From assembly GCA_023374025.1 (NCBI GenBank), contig SIJG01000103.1, positions 418,419-482,418 of the forward strand: 64,000 nucleotides of DNA, given 5' to 3'. This document shows positions 13,990-27,180 of the stretch, piece by piece. Below the pieces are notes generated by a model that saw only the letters and a program-made list of their open reading frames with translations, searched no databases and was not told the DNA's origin. How positions within the stretch are numbered: position 1 is the stretch's first letter; every line of letters begins with the position of its first letter. This DNA is from Heterodera schachtii (Eukaryota; Nematoda; Chromadorea; Rhabditida; Heteroderidae). Made by a program: the position numbers and the translations under genes.

Positions 13990-14095
13990 TTTATCAAATA
14001 TTACGTATAAAACGAATATTTAATTTTAAAAAATGGTAAAAAAACATTTCCTCGTCCCTCCTTCTTAAGGAAGTGAGAATATATTTACCGAATTT
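13990..14095 (+). repeat. 100-bp inverted repeat partner of 20475-20560
   Basis: The core catttcctcgtccctccttc plus ttaaggaag occurs here and, reverse-complemented, near 20482-20515. Flanking similarity includes gaatatttaattttaaaaaa. It may be a dispersed element end or part of a decayed larger inverted duplication. Confidence 0.65.
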
Positions 14096-14154
14096 TCTAG
14101 TTAATTTTATGAATTCAAATTTTTAAAATAATGTTTTATAAATGAAATCAAACC

Positions 14155-14157
<3 letters not shown>

Positions 14158-14226
<69 letters not shown>
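14158..14226. repeat. (AT)n microsatellite
   Basis: An uninterrupted TA dinucleotide run of about 68 bp. Confidence 0.98.
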
Positions 14227-14229
<3 letters not shown>

Positions 14230-15050
14230 CAAATTTGTTTAAATTATATTCTTTTCGATAATAGGATATTTTTATTTATTAAATTATTTAATGTAAAAAT
14301 AATTTTTAATAGACTTATACTTTTTGAGCCAATTCAATTTTATATTATTTTTTTAATTAAGAAGTTTTGGTATTTTTAACTTTATTAATATTCATAATTG
14401 ATTTTTTGTTTCAAAATATTATTTTAATGAATTTTTCTTTATTTTCCTGGAATGTGGGTGAATATTTTATGTCCATGTTTTGGCATTTTTCCAGAAAACC
14501 TCTATTAGAATGGCCCCCATCAGTTAAATTGGCTTTTTTGACCCTTATAGACCGGAAAATTTTACGAAAAAGTCATTTTTTAGCAAAATTTTGGCGAAAA
14601 TATTGTTTAAATTTAAATTTTCTAAAATGTTAATTCGTGTCAAAAATAAGTAAAAAAGCGAAAATTTCGCTTTTCGGGTTTGAATTTCGCTAAAAATTAG
14701 TAAATTTTAGCTGTATTGTGTTTTTTTCTTCTAATTGTGATTTTTAATACGGTATTTAGCCATTTTTGAACGTTTACTTTACATTTAGCGAAGTTGAAGA
14801 AATTTTAAAATATTTAGCCCTCACTTTTGAAAATTTATATCCATATTTTTGTCATTTTATGTCCATATTTCGCAATTTTTATCCATATTTATGGCCATAT
14901 TTCGTGATTTTATATCCAATATTTTTTTATGCCCTAACGATGACTTTTATAATGTTGAAATATTTAAGTTTTTACGTGTTTTGCTACCTAAAAAGCGTTA
15001 AAAAAAAATTTATTTGACCATCTTAAGCCTTTTCCAAAATTTTCCTCAGC

Positions 15051-16395
15051 GGCTCCTATCGGCACCGCCGGACCCCACCCCCCACCCCCGACCCCCCAAC
15101 AGGTTGCCAAAACTTTTTAAAAAAAAATACGCCGCAAAAAATGCAGTGAAAAGAAAAACGTGTTCGATATGTTTCACTTGTAGTCCATAATGTTAGAATT
15201 GGAAATTAAGGACTGAAAAAAAAATTTTGATAAATTTTCAAAATTTTAAAATAACAAACTTTTCGGGGGTCGGCCAAAAACCGAAAATGAAACCGGGGGT
15301 CGAAGACCGGCATAACCGAAAATAATATTAATTTTCCTAAAATTAATTATAGGTATAAAAAATTATGATTTAATAACGCTATTAATAAGCCATTAAAAAG
15401 ATTGCCGATTCTAAACGACAATAAAAGATTTAAATAAAAATTTAAAATTGGCAAAACCTTTTAATAATTTTATTGTTGCATTTACCGAAATTTGGATAAT
15501 ACTAACTGAATATCAAGAAATACCTTATGTAAAGTAAAAAACAAATGTAGTAAATTTAGCAGAAAGACGCAAATAAAAAATATATATTTAAACCCTAGAT
15601 AATAATTTAATAAGATTAATAAAAATAAATTGTGTATTGCTTATATAAAAATTTTATTTAAAAAAGTTAAATTTTTTCATTAATGGTTTGCATTTAAAAA
15701 AATTGAATAAAAAATTTATTGGCAAAGGTATCACGCAATACTGTCTTTAATAGAAAAAAATAAAGAACAGAATAAATCACAGTGAGTTTATCAAAATTAT
15801 ATAAAACAAATTCAAATAAATAAATATTTTTAATTGTAAATTTATAAACGAAAACAACTTTCACAAAGATAAATAGAACTAAAATTAATCATAATAAATT
15901 TCTGAAATTTGAAAGTTAAACACTTTCAAAATCTAATGCCTTGAAAATTTTTTATCAAAATAAAATATCTCAAATAATTAAATGCTAAATATATTAACAA
16001 TGAAAAATTTATTATAATGATAACTTAATAGAGAAAAGTTAATAAATATACTAAAGTCAATAAATTTAAATAAAAGTACTGAAACTATTATAGATTAATA
16101 AAATTAAATTAAAACATATTCATTCTTCAAATTTATCTTTGACATCTAACTGGCCTTATTTACTTAAAAAAAATATTTTTACCTCAATTTAAAAACGAAT
16201 AAAAGTAAATTTATAAAAAAAAAGTCGCTTAACGATAATTCACGCAAATAAGGCTGAATGGACAAATTTAAAGTGAATCATTTTCCTGGTGTAAAATCTT
16301 TTCGGAAGAACGGAAAGAATTAAATTAGTATATATGATATTTCATAAAATGTTATTAAAAAATTAATTTTAATTCCTAAAATTATCTTTTATTGC
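15051..16395. other. C-rich patch followed by A-rich spacer
   Basis: Positions 15045-15110 are a GC-rich patch (atcggcaccgccgg, then C-runs). Around 15260-15320 short words such as ggggtcg and gaccgg recur. From 15340 onward the + strand becomes A-rich with no gene seen. This is where the T-rich bias of the left part of the window switches. Confidence 0.5.
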
Positions 16396-16399
16396 ATCT

Positions 16400-18000
16400 A
16401 AAAAGGATAATCAGTAGGTGCGGGTTTCTATATATGTTATATCGACAAGGGGTTTCGTTAGCAAAAAGGATATCTCAAGTTGGGGAATAGCTAGGGGGCT
16501 GAAATTTTGCATACCTATGCAGCTCGGGACGGGGCATCTGGGAAAACTATAGAGAAAAATTCAGCGCCCCCAACTGAGTACCAGGGACAGATTTCTTACT
16601 TTTTCGTGCGTTTGAGGGCCCGTAACTTTTTTTCTAAAACTCGAATCAAAAAATGCCCGCTTTGAGGGCCCTAAGTTGAAATGTTGACTAAAAGTTAAAA
16701 AAAATTCCAGGCCTCCATCTCGAACCCCCTGGGCTGGGTGCTTCTACAAAAATTCAGTACCAACTTTGTCCACTTCAGTCCCCGGTGAATACCACGCCCG
16801 GGTTTGATCTGACCGAGGGGGTGCCAGCGGGACTATTGTAGAGCTTTGAAAGCTCGATTTTTCCAATTTTTAAAATTTCGAAAATTTTCAAAATTTTTTG
16901 AGCTAGGCCTAAAAGTAGGTTTTGGGGTTTTTGAATTTTAGGATTTTTTAACGATTTTTCCGGGGAAAACGGAGACCACTTCCAAAACATCATTTTTCGA
17001 CCTCGATCGACTGGTATTTTTTTCGAAAAAATTTCGGTTTTTTCCCGGAAATAGAAAAAAATTTTGGCCTAAGCGGGACATTTGAGTCCCGGGCCCATAA
17101 CTGGTCAGGGGTCGGTTTTAGCCAAAAATTACCTTAAACCAAAATGGTAGGGCTTTTTGGGCTCTATCGAATGGTACACTTCATGTCCGAAAAATTTCAA
17201 AAAATTCCGAGCTAGGCCCCCTAGAAATTTTCAAAAATTTTTTTTTGGGCCAAAACGGGGGTGAAAAATATTTTTCTGGCCTAAACGAAGGTGCTGAGCA
17301 CGAATATGATGTTTATTTTAAGTTTCATAATTATTGGAATTTTTTAAAAATTCGAAAATATTTTCAATTTTTTTGACCTTGGAAATTTGGGCAAAGATTT
17401 GAAAATCCATAACTAACCTTAGGGTAAGTCAATTTTCATGCAATAAAGCTTTTAAAATAGAGAAAAATAAGGAGAATTTTATGGGATTTATTTGATATTT
17501 TTATCTTGAAATTGAAAAAAGTTATTCCAGAATTTCTGGAAAAATTCGAATTTTCAGAAAAAAATTTATACCTCGGTTCTAAAAAGACATTCTGGAAAAA
17601 TAAAACACTACAAAAATCCGCAATTTTTTGCTCTATTATATAAATTTTATTTGGCATTTTTATCACTTTTTTACGAATTGTTACAAAAATAAAAGTGATT
17701 TTGTGATTCGGGACCATAGGGGGGTGTGACCAGGATTTTCGAGTGAAAAAATTTTTTCACCCAAAATCTTCCAAAACATGTCTTTAGAACTATTTTAGGG
17801 TTCTGATCACAAATCTGAAATCAGATTTCAGTTATGACATCGTTAAGGCCTCAGAATCCCCGTGTGATTGGGGATTCTGGGACATGTTCTGAGGGGGGGG
17901 GGCAGGTTCGGACCCGGACGGTGTAGATTTTTTTGCTATGCATTTTTGGGTTATTTTTAATGTTTTTTATTCATTTAAAGAATGTTTGTTTTTAAAAAAA
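16400..18000. repeat. GC-richer non-coding repeat block
   Basis: This stretch differs sharply from its surroundings. It has higher G content and repeated words such as gagggccc, aaaatttcaaaaatttt and ctaggcc, with both strands repeatedly stopped. The last part, from the ttcgggaccatag word at about 17705 to about 17999, recurs in the same orientation at about 50337-50635. I read it as a degenerate dispersed repeat, not a gene. Confidence 0.55.
17702..18000 (+). repeat. ~300-bp dispersed repeat, copy A
   Basis: It begins with gattcgggaccatagg, includes ctcagaatccccgtgtgatt and a G-run, and ends in tttgctatgcatttttgggtt and an AT-rich tail. Copy B is at 50331-50635 in the same orientation with scattered substitutions and small indels. 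Confidence 0.85.
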
Positions 18001-18205
18001 TTAATTTTTTATTTTAAATTAAATTATTTTTTTGTGAAATATTTTTAAAATTAATTTTTTTTAAATTAAAAAATTTAATGTTTTTTTTTGAGTTTGTCAG
18101 AAATTAATTTCATTTTAATAAATTAAATTATTGTAAGCTTCAAAGTTTCTTTTTAATTAATAATAAGAGGAATTAATTTACAAGTTTTAAAAATTATTAA
18201 TCCTT

Positions 18206-18980
18206 TTTTGTACCTCTTCTACCATTTGGTGTACTTCTCTCTTTTAATTACTGTTTTACCTCTTCTAATCACCATTGTACCTCTTCTAATCATTGTTGTA
18301 CCTCTTCTAATCACCATTGTACCTCTTCTTTTCACTGTTGTACCTCTTCTATTTACTGTTGTACCTCTCTATTCACGTTTGTACCTCTCTATTCACTTTT
18401 GTACCTCTTCTAATCACTATTGTACTTCTTTTAATCACTGTTGTACTTCTTCCGATCACTGTTGTACCTCTTCTAATCACTTTTGTACCTCTTCTAATCA
18501 CTTTTGTACCTCTTCTAATCACTGTTGTACCTCTTTTAATCACTTTTGTACCTCTTCTCATCACTGTTGTACCTCTTCTAATCTCTGTTGTACCTCTTCC
18601 CCGTGATTGTACCTCTTTTTATCACTTTTGTACCTCTTCTAATCACTTTTGTACCTCTTCTCATCACTGTTGTACCTCTTCTAATAAATGTTGTACCTCT
18701 TTTAATCACTGTTGTACCTCTTCTAATAAATGTTGTACCTCTTTTAATCACTTTTGTACCTCTTCTCATCACTGTTGTACCTCTTCTAATAAATGTTGTA
18801 CCTCTTTTAATCACTGTTGTACCTCTTCTAATAAATGTTGTACCTCTTTTCATCACTGTTGTACCTCTTCTTACCATTGTTGTACCTCTTCTAATCTCTG
18901 TTGTACCTATTCCCCCGTGGTTGTACCTTTTCCTCCATGGTTTTACCTCTGCCTCCGTAGTTGTATCTTTTCCCCGTGGT
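18206..18980 (+). repeat. 21-bp minisatellite, unit ttgtacctcttctaatcactg
   Basis: About 37 units of 21 bp are arranged head to tail, with internal variants (tcaccat, aataaatg, ttttaatcac). The unit is a multiple of three and free of stops in several frames, so long open frames appear on both strands (for example 18317-19066 + and 18578-18877 -), encoding 7-residue repeats such as VPLLITV or CTSSNHC. That they are open in several frames at once argues strongly against a gene. The array decays at its right end into a ccccgtggt variant. Confidence 0.95.
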
Positions 18981-18984
18981 TAGA

Positions 18985-19175
18985 GCGCCCGTCTGAGTTA
19001 AACCAAATAGAAAAAACGGACGCGAAGCGCCCGTTCGAGGCCGCGAAGCGGCCTAAAAATCGCTGATAATTTTTTAAAAATTCTCAATTTCTTCACAACC
19101 TAATTGCTTATCTAGGTAGCGAAGCTCAAGAAGCGCGCAGCGCTTTATTCCCACTAAATACCCGACGGTTCACGC
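18985..19175. repeat. GC hairpin cluster bordering the minisatellite
   Basis: Immediately after the array come short perfect palindromes. Positions 19039-19053 are ggccgcgaagcggcc, a 6-bp stem with a GAA loop, preceded by a similar imperfect acggacgcgaagcgcccgt and followed near 19135 by gcgcgcagcgc. They are surrounded by AT-rich DNA. They resemble GC-cluster mobile hairpins in form only. Confidence 0.7.
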
Positions 19176-22100
19176 ACCCGCTAGTTAATTTTTATACACA
19201 CTTTCCTCTGGTGCGTTTTATTTTTAAGAATTTCAGCGTGGGTCCATACGTATTTCTGCTAAATTAATGAGCAATTGCTATCAAAAAATAAAAAATAATG
19301 AAAAAAATATTATCAAGAAAAAAAAACAATAAGTAGTAATTGACAAATTTATATTCACTAAAATAAAAATAGTTTTACTAAAAAATATCGAAATAAAAAT
19401 AATTTAAAAAATTTAATTCAGTATGTTGGGCGGACATACAAATACCACTAAAATACCAAAATAATGATAATGGAGAAAAATGAAAAGTTAATCAAATTCT
19501 GAGAGGACATACGACCATAAAATGACAAGAAAAATAAACCATACCGAGGCAAGTGAAATTTACTGAAATTTATTTCTAAATAAAACATAAAGAGAAGGAT
19601 TTATAAACCATACAAATTTTGTTCATGATTTTTTTCTGGTAAAGTTATATATTTATTAAATAAAGGCAAAAATTAATAAAGACTGATCACAATAAAAAAA
19701 TTGCAGACGCTTACGTATGCATGAGTATTAAAAATGAAGTACGATAATTTATTCAATAAATAATAATTTTAAAATATTTTAATTTTAAAAATATCTACTC
19801 TTTGATTCTATGAATAAAATAATGTTGAGAGTTTAGATTTCAGTATTTAATAGCTTTGAGAATTTTTGGCAAAAAAGTGTTAAAGAATCACATTCTATTT
19901 TTTTTTATCCGGAGATGCCAATCGGCGCACCGCCGCTCCATCTAGCCCTCCCTTACCAAAAATTAAAATATAAATTAATGATTTATAAAGTTGAAGTTCA
20001 AATTGATAAAAAAATAGAAACCAAATAAAAAAAATCCTAACCTAAATAAATTCAGGGCTTTAAAATGTAAAAAAATTTCAAAAATTATTTCTAATGCCAA
20101 TACAAAGAATAAATAAAAATTAATTAAAATAATATTTTGAAACAAAAAATGTTATTTGATTCCCAAAAATAGTAGAATAATCCAGAAGACAATACATTAT
20201 TAAATTCAATGGTATTCTAAACCAAGCAAATTAACAAACGAAATTATGAACAAAAATTATATTTGCATGAAATTGAAAAGTGTTTATGAAAGTATTTCAC
20301 ACAAAAGCAGTCATTATGAGCACAAAAATCAGTAATATGAAAAAATGGATGTAAAAATATAATAATAAAAATTAATTTGCAAAAAATTAAAAAAAAATTA
20401 TAATTTAACAGCCCAACGAGCGAAATTCTTGCTCGGATTTTGGCATTAGCAAAAGAATATTTAAAAGAATGGACCTTCATTCTCGCTTCCTTAAGAAGGA
20501 GGGACGAGGAAATGTTTATTACCAATTTTTTAAATTAAATATTCATAATAAATAAAATTGAAAAAAAATAAAAATAAAAATAAGCTATTAAAAATAAAGA
20601 AAATAAAAAATAAATTGGTGTTTTTTTTGCTTCACACGACCAGAAATATTCAAAAGATAAATATTTGGTCATTTATAAAAATGATAATGTTATTAAAACT
20701 TAACATTTCGGTTGAGACAATTATTTTATCTATTTAGAGTTCAACTTCTAATAAACTGACCAACATTTCATTGCCAAAAATGAAAATTAAATACAAAAAG
20801 AGATCAACTGCAATTTGCAAAACAAAAATTAAATTAACTTGGTTAATAAATATTAATCTGAATAAAAATTCTATTATTATTGTCCTTGACATTAGATAAA
20901 TTTCTTCTAAAAACAAATTAAAAAATGAATTCTTTTAAAATTATATCATTATTCTAATATAAGCTTTGCTCTTTGAGAATCAAACTCTTCAAAATCAGCA
21001 ATATCGAAATCAAGTTTTTTAAAATCTGTACAAATAGACAGGGCATCGTCATGCATTTATGTTATTTTCAAAAAAGTTCAAGTTCAACTTTTACTATTAA
21101 AAATAATTATTTTTAATTTTCAAAGTTGTTTGTCAAAACATCTCAAAGAATAAATACTGATTTATATCTGTAAAATTTTAAATTTAATAAACATCATAAT
21201 CGACTGCTGACTTTGTTTTTTAGGAATTTGGTATTAAATATACAATTTGTTCATAAAATATTAACATATAAATATAACAGAATAAATAACAATCTACACA
21301 GAAAAGTGCCCTAATTGCAATTGGCCTTGCAAGAGAAATATAAAAAAGAAGAAAAGAATCTTATTATTTGTTTTAATATTCTTCAAAAAGTTTATGTCCT
21401 GCGCAACTGAGGATTTGCCTGGTCTGAACATCGAGGATAAATATTCTGGGTTTTATAAGAATAATATACGGCTTTTGAAAAAAAAAAGAAATTATGAACT
21501 CCAATGGGTCGGCGAGAATTAAAAGATTAAAAACAAGAAAAATTGCAAAAATAAATGTCATTATAATTTTAGGAGAAAAATTAAAACTTAAATTCTATGG
21601 AAAAAATTAAAGATAAAATTGCTTTAGATATAAAAAATAAAATCAGTTTACATTATATAACTTTGTTGATAGTAAATTCTAGAAAAAGCATAAATAAACA
21701 CCAAATTTTAAAATCATGTATTATGCCTTTTACAACATTTTCAATAAGTACCATATGGGAAAGGCTTATTTAAATTAAAATTGCACCATATTAATAAATT
21801 AATGCAAAATAATTAAATAAATATCTATTATCTATATTCTATGAAATTATTGACTCTATCCCGGTAATGTACTTGTTCGGAGGAGTTACACCCAAGCATG
21901 TAACAAAATTTAATTTTCAAATTCTAAATATTAATTATTGAAAATAAATAAATATGTTCCTTAACTCATTAATCACCAAAGAACAAGTTGATTTTCGTTT
22001 AGTAAATTACTGCGTTTTTACTAGTATAATTAAAAGCAAAACAAAGAATTTGACATTAATGACTTTTTATTGCAAAATAAGGTCATTGTAAGAAATGTAA

Positions 22101-25100
22101 TTTTTGGATAAATAATATAAAAAGAATTTTTTTGCAATATAATTATTAAATTGTTATATAATATATGTAAATTAAAAAAGAAAGAAAACAGCTTAATTAT
22201 AATGAATGTTGAAACATGAATACTCCAATGAAAAAAGAATAAATAAATAATTACATTAAAAAGAAATTAACAAAATTGACTATTTTGAAAATAAAAGTAA
22301 ATGAGACTAAGAAATTAATAACCAAATGATTAGCAAAATATAATTTTATTTTTACTTTCATTATAACTCAACAAATCACACATTAAGCCGCTTCTATGAA
22401 AGAAAAAAAGCAAAAAGTTATTATTTATACAAACTTTTAATTTTTTTTCCAATTTCCAAGTGGCGTTTTTTACTTATTTATTTCCGTGGCATGATTTTCG
22501 TTGAGGAAGAAAAACAAATTTTTAGACAAAATTCTCTTCATTCCATATCACTAGTTGTCACAAGCTCTCTAGGAAACACAAACTTTTCATAAATCTTTTA
22601 ATTTTGGGAAATTCCTTAACAAAAATGCTGTAAAATTATAATATATCCATTATAATGAAAATCTGAAAATTAAAAATAGGAATTAACTCAAAAATCAGAA
22701 TTTAATTTTTATGGTAATTTTTTTTATTATTCGGTGTAACGGTTCTTAAAAATTATTATCAAAATTGTATAACTCATTTATTATTCAAATAATTTTATGA
22801 ATAAAAAAATTAAGTAATACAGTACAAAAACTGAGTAAAATTTTGTAACCAATTTAATGCTTTTAAAAATTACATAAACAAAAAATATTGATTCAAAAAA
22901 AAGTGATATTTGAAATGTCTATATAAAACAAACAACACATGATATATAAGAAGGATAATAAATGCTATAATAATAAAAATCAACAAATAAATAAATAATT
23001 ATTAAAAGGTTTTAAAAATCAACAAATGAATTCTTGAAAATACTTTTTATTATAAAAATCTTTCTATAAAATACTATTAATAAATAATAATAAATATTTC
23101 ATAAATAAAGATAATAAACATTAAAAGAGGTCTAATTTCAAAAATAATAAAAAAAATGAAACCATACAGTTCAAATAATTTATGCAAAAATACCCTTTTA
23201 CTATTGAAAGAAATAAACTACACTAAAGAAACAAAAAAATGAAATGCCGACAAGTAACAGCAAAAATTAAAAAAAAATTATTTTCAAAAATTTCATTTTT
23301 TTTATAAAATGTGTATGAATATGGTTATGTAGAAGAAATGAAATTTAAAAATGTTAATTTTATTATTTTAAAAATTTTCTCAACTTTTTTTGCCTTGGAC
23401 ATAAAACAAATTAAAAAGTTCATTGTATGGGTGGGTTCCGTGTGCCGATAAGCGCTAGTAATGTTCATAGTCTAAACTTTCCTGAGACTAGAGACTCGAC
23501 CGCGAGACCGAGACTAAAAACTTGAGATTGAGACATAAACAATTAGGAATTATTTTTTCGCTTATTAATTTAAAAATATGGATCAGAAGTGAGTGTTACG
23601 CCGCAAGGGAAACTTTTTTGAATAATTAATAAATTTTTCTCCAAAAAAGCTTATTACTTATGCATAATTAGTTTCTATGTAGATAAAATTTAATGTATGC
23701 ATGAATTATTTTAATATTTTTTAACATTGAAAATTATTTTTTATTAAAGAAATACATAGATGTTAAAAAAATAGAAATAACTTATGAGCGAGCATGTATT
23801 AAACAAAATAAAAAATTTCTCTGCATTTTGTGAATAGAGATCATAAGAATAAGCAATAAAAATGTTAAAATATAATAAAAAATATATAAAAACATAAAAA
23901 ACATAATCTTTTTAAAAAGAAATTGCTTCGGCAAAATGGAAAAACATTACAACAACCAAATCAAGAAAATTATAAAAAAACCATGATTATCATTTTAGAA
24001 AAAGGAAATAAATTAATGCTATGAGAAAAAAAACTTATTTCTATCTTATATATTTATTAAATATAAAATTGTTGTATAAACAAAATAGAAAAAATAGTTA
24101 TTTTTTAAATATCATTAAATTGACTGATTTAATATTAAAAATATCAATTCATTTAGTTAATCCTGAATAAAAAAATAAGTAATAAAAGTGAATTTTATTA
24201 AAATCCATAACACATTTAATTCGTCACAACCGAATAAGGCATTATGAATAATTGCAGCAGTTTGAAATGAATAAGAAGCAAACCAATAAAAAACACCTGG
24301 CTATACAATTTTATAATAAAAGAAATAAATCAACCTATGTGAAACCCTTATATCAAATTTATAGCCTTAAAGAGAAAATATAATTGAAAAAAATCTAAAT
24401 GACCGTGACCATAAAACTAGGTAGAAAAATAACAAAAATTCAAAAAAATTCTCGAAAAAGAAACTAAAAGAAGTATGAATTAGTCACAAAAATTTATAAA
24501 ATCAACATTAATTTAAAACAATTCAAAAGACTCTCATTTATTAAGTTAACAACAACGGGGAAATTAATGAAGTTTTACAAATAAAAAAAGAATATGAAAT
24601 TTAAAAAAAAAATGAAAATAATTTAAAAAATATATAATTATATTTATTAGTGTAGTCAAATAAATTACAAGTTTTTTAAAAATAAAATTTTTTATTTTAG
24701 ACAAGCATGCAGGAGTTCATCCTTTAGTGTACAAGAAATATGAAGCTAAGAAATTTGCTTTTGCTCAATCATAATAATAAAAATTTAATTGAAAAATCTT
24801 TCACTGGTGATTATGAAATAATATTTTGAAAAATTTGGGAGTACATAAACGTCAAACCCTTCAGTTAAATATAAACTAAAAAAATCATTTAAGTTCTAAA
24901 AACATTAATTTAAGCTTAAAAATAAAAAGCAAATTCTTTATCCAGCAGTTGAAATAAGAAAATTAAAAAGTTATAATGTCACTGTGAAGCATTTGAAAAT
25001 ATAAACAAATATAAAATATACAAAAGGTTACCTGAAAATAAAAATTTCAGATATGAAAAATTAATTTAAAAACAAAACAAAAATGCGCTTCAAGACCGTC

Positions 25101-26050
25101 CGCCTCATACGAACCAAATGATTGAAGACACTAAATATTAACCCAATATAAAAAGTTTTAATAAAATGGTAAAAAATAAATTAAATAAATAATTTTTTGT
25201 CATATGATTACCCCTAATATTAAACGAATAGAACACAGAGGAGCGAGATAAAATTAAATGAAATAATTAATGACTATGACGCTAATTAAACTGCATTACT
25301 CACTATTTTTTATTTATCATCAAATTTCATTATTGTCTTCATAATCGCGAAAGAGGACATGTGAATTAAAAAATTTTTAAAAATTACATTAAATATTTTT
25401 TTCACGGAAGTTCTCGTAAATTTTTTTATGATAATTGTTGTTAATAAAATTCAGGTGCTCGAAACCATATTTAAAAGAGAAAAAAATGAAGCTAAAATCT
25501 AGAATGGAGACTTTCAGAAGAGTTAAAATTAAAATGAAAAAATAGAAATAATTATTAAAAGATATTGAGAAAAATACAATAAAAAAATAGCATCATATAT
25601 CAAAAAAAATAGACGAAAAGTGAAAATAAATTAAATAATTGAATTCCAGAAAAAAGAATAAATTGCTTTATTAAGAATATTAAATTTTTCTTATGATTTT
25701 TATTAATAAATTATACAAGAAAATTGACAAAAATATTTATAAACGATCGTATCAAATATTAAGACTGTCGAATAGACAAGAATATGTGTTTTTGTAAAAG
25801 TAAAATGAATATAAAAGAAAACATAGATTTTAAAAAGTCAAGCATTGAATGTTATAAATAAATATTATTATAAAGAAAAATTTTTTTAATAAAAAAACAT
25901 TGATAATTTTATTTAAAGAAAAATAATTAATGTATCAGCGAAGCCAATGTCGATTTGTTGAGTTGACAATTTATTATATAAATTATTAATAAGAAAATAA
26001 TTTATTGATATTTTAAAAATAGGTTATCTAGCAAAATAAACGATTATTTA
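19176..26050. other. AT-rich, A-biased non-genic DNA
   Basis: The + strand is strongly A-rich. No gene is supported; open frames such as 20244-20525 (-) are AT-rich and unsupported. Features of note are the GC patch at 19912-19950 (gccaatcggcgcaccgccgc), the inverted repeat partner at 20475-20560, and a GAGACT-rich patch at 23485-23545 containing ctgagactagagactcgacc and related words. Confidence 0.6.
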
Positions 26051-26470
26051 ACTACCATTTTTGGTTTGCTGATTGACGCACGCGTCACCCAATAGTACCG
26101 TATCACCACGCGCACGGTACCGTATTACCATGCGTACGCCATTCCTATCGACGCGCACGCCATCCAAATGATCCGATGCGTACGCCATCCCAACCGACGC
26201 GCACGCTGCGTACGCCATCTTAATGTAATGCGGCTAGGTGCGTACCGCCCTCTTCGACGGACCTCCTCCCTCCAAACAAAACCTTTGACGGACACCCTCC
26301 CCACTCACACCCGCCGAGCGAGCGGGCAGCTCCACCGACGGACCTCCTCCCTCCAAACAAAAAACCTTCGACGGACCCTCTCCCAACGCAGCTGCGGACT
26401 CCCTACCGCCGAGCGGGCGGTCAACGCAGCTTGGACCTCTTCCCCCTAGCGGGCTCCTTCACCCCCCCCC
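26050..26470. other. GC-rich island with internal repeats
   Basis: A sharply bounded GC-rich stretch lies in AT-rich DNA. It contains recurrent gcgtacgccatc and gacgcgcacgc words (26085-26225) and two near-identical copies of cgacggacctcctccctcca (26255-26280 and 26334-26362). A 93-codon open frame (26168-26449, +) covers it, but its repeats follow the DNA repeats and its arginine-rich product matches nothing I know. I do not call it a gene. The composition suggests transfer or a recent repeat insertion. Confidence 0.65.
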
Positions 26471-26515
26471 CCTTTTTAACATCAGTATACAACATTTATT
26501 CTTTTTTCTTCCAAC

Positions 26516-26584
26516 GACTAGTTGGCCTAATGGTTAGCGTGTCAGGATTCGCCTCTACCAGGTTCGAGTCCCCTTCAGTTTTTA
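26516..26584 (+). pseudogene. tRNA-like pol III promoter pair (tRNA relic or SINE head)
   Basis: tggcctaatgg at 26523-26533 fits an A box and ggttcgagtcc at 26561-26571 is a perfect B box, followed by a T-run at 26579-26583 that could terminate pol III. The boxes are only 38 bp apart start to start, and the acceptor and T stems do not pair properly, so this is not an intact tRNA. A tRNA-derived SINE head or tRNA pseudogene is the best reading. Confidence 0.5.
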
Positions 26585-26631
26585 AATTTTCTGCTTAAAT
26601 TCTCGCGCACCACGCAACAGAACCCGGGGTT

Positions 26632-26670
26632 TCGACCACCGAGACCTCGTGTCGAGATCTCGGTGGTCGA
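26632..26670. repeat. Perfect 13-bp stem hairpin
   Basis: tcgaccaccgaga (26632-26644) pairs exactly with tctcggtggtcga (26658-26670) across a 13-nt loop, in a GC-rich stretch that continues to about 26750. Confidence 0.9.
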
Positions 26671-27180
26671 GATCTCGGCCATCACCGGGACCGAGCTGCC
26701 CATAGTTACGGGCTCTGCTGGTGGGTTAGACGGTGCACTCTCTCGCCCCAAAAGAAGCCAACAGGTGTGGGGTGGAAATCAATCGATAAAAAAAGTGGTC
26801 TGTTATTGTAGTTTCATTCAATATCCTCCAATTAGTCCTTCTCCCTCCATTTACCAGTTCACCTAATTTTCTTTTTTACCATTCGGTGGCTACAGTTTGT
26901 TTTTTCCCCTCTTCCTCCACCTTTTTGGAAAATTTATTATTTTTTATTTTAAATTCATAAACATGTTTTAATCATTTTCGTGGGTTAGCTGAAAATTTCG
27001 TACTTTGAAGAAAAAAAGCATAATATTTTTTTACTGAATTACGATTTATAATTGCTAAAAACCGATAAATAGGTTCCTATATTGTGCTAAATGATGAAAT
27101 AAACGCAAAAAACTGGAAAATGTCAAAACGTGGTGAAGTAGTTGACTTTGTTCAAAAAAGTTTAATGAATAGAGAGAGAA

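Larger units (their letters stand above)
13647..15050. mobile_element. Truncated hAT-like MITE remnants
   Basis: At 13647 the sequence tagggatgggatttttatgt looks like a hAT-type terminus, closely related to the ends of the element at 53756. It is followed by repeated tgtgctaaaatat words; no matching right end was found. A second remnant at about 14420-15010 is made of gtccatattt words and shares gatgacttttataatg and acctaaaaagcgttaa with the interior of the 53756-54253 element. Open frames at 14367-14633 and 14766-15017 fall inside these repeats and are not genes. Confidence 0.55.

Noticed and set aside
1..15000. Nuclear insertion of mitochondrial DNA (T-rich strand)
   Set aside because: T-rich composition alone suggested it, but I found no run of recognisable mitochondrial protein or rRNA sequence.
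18317..19066. 249-codon repeat protein
   Set aside because: It arises from a 21-bp minisatellite that is open in several frames on both strands, with no splice or start context.
26168..26449. 93-codon Arg-rich frame in the GC island
   Set aside because: Its repeats mirror DNA word repeats, and GC-rich DNA naturally lacks stops.
26516..26584. Functional tRNA gene
   Set aside because: The A/B boxes are present but too close together, and acceptor, anticodon and T stems do not fold into a cloverleaf.
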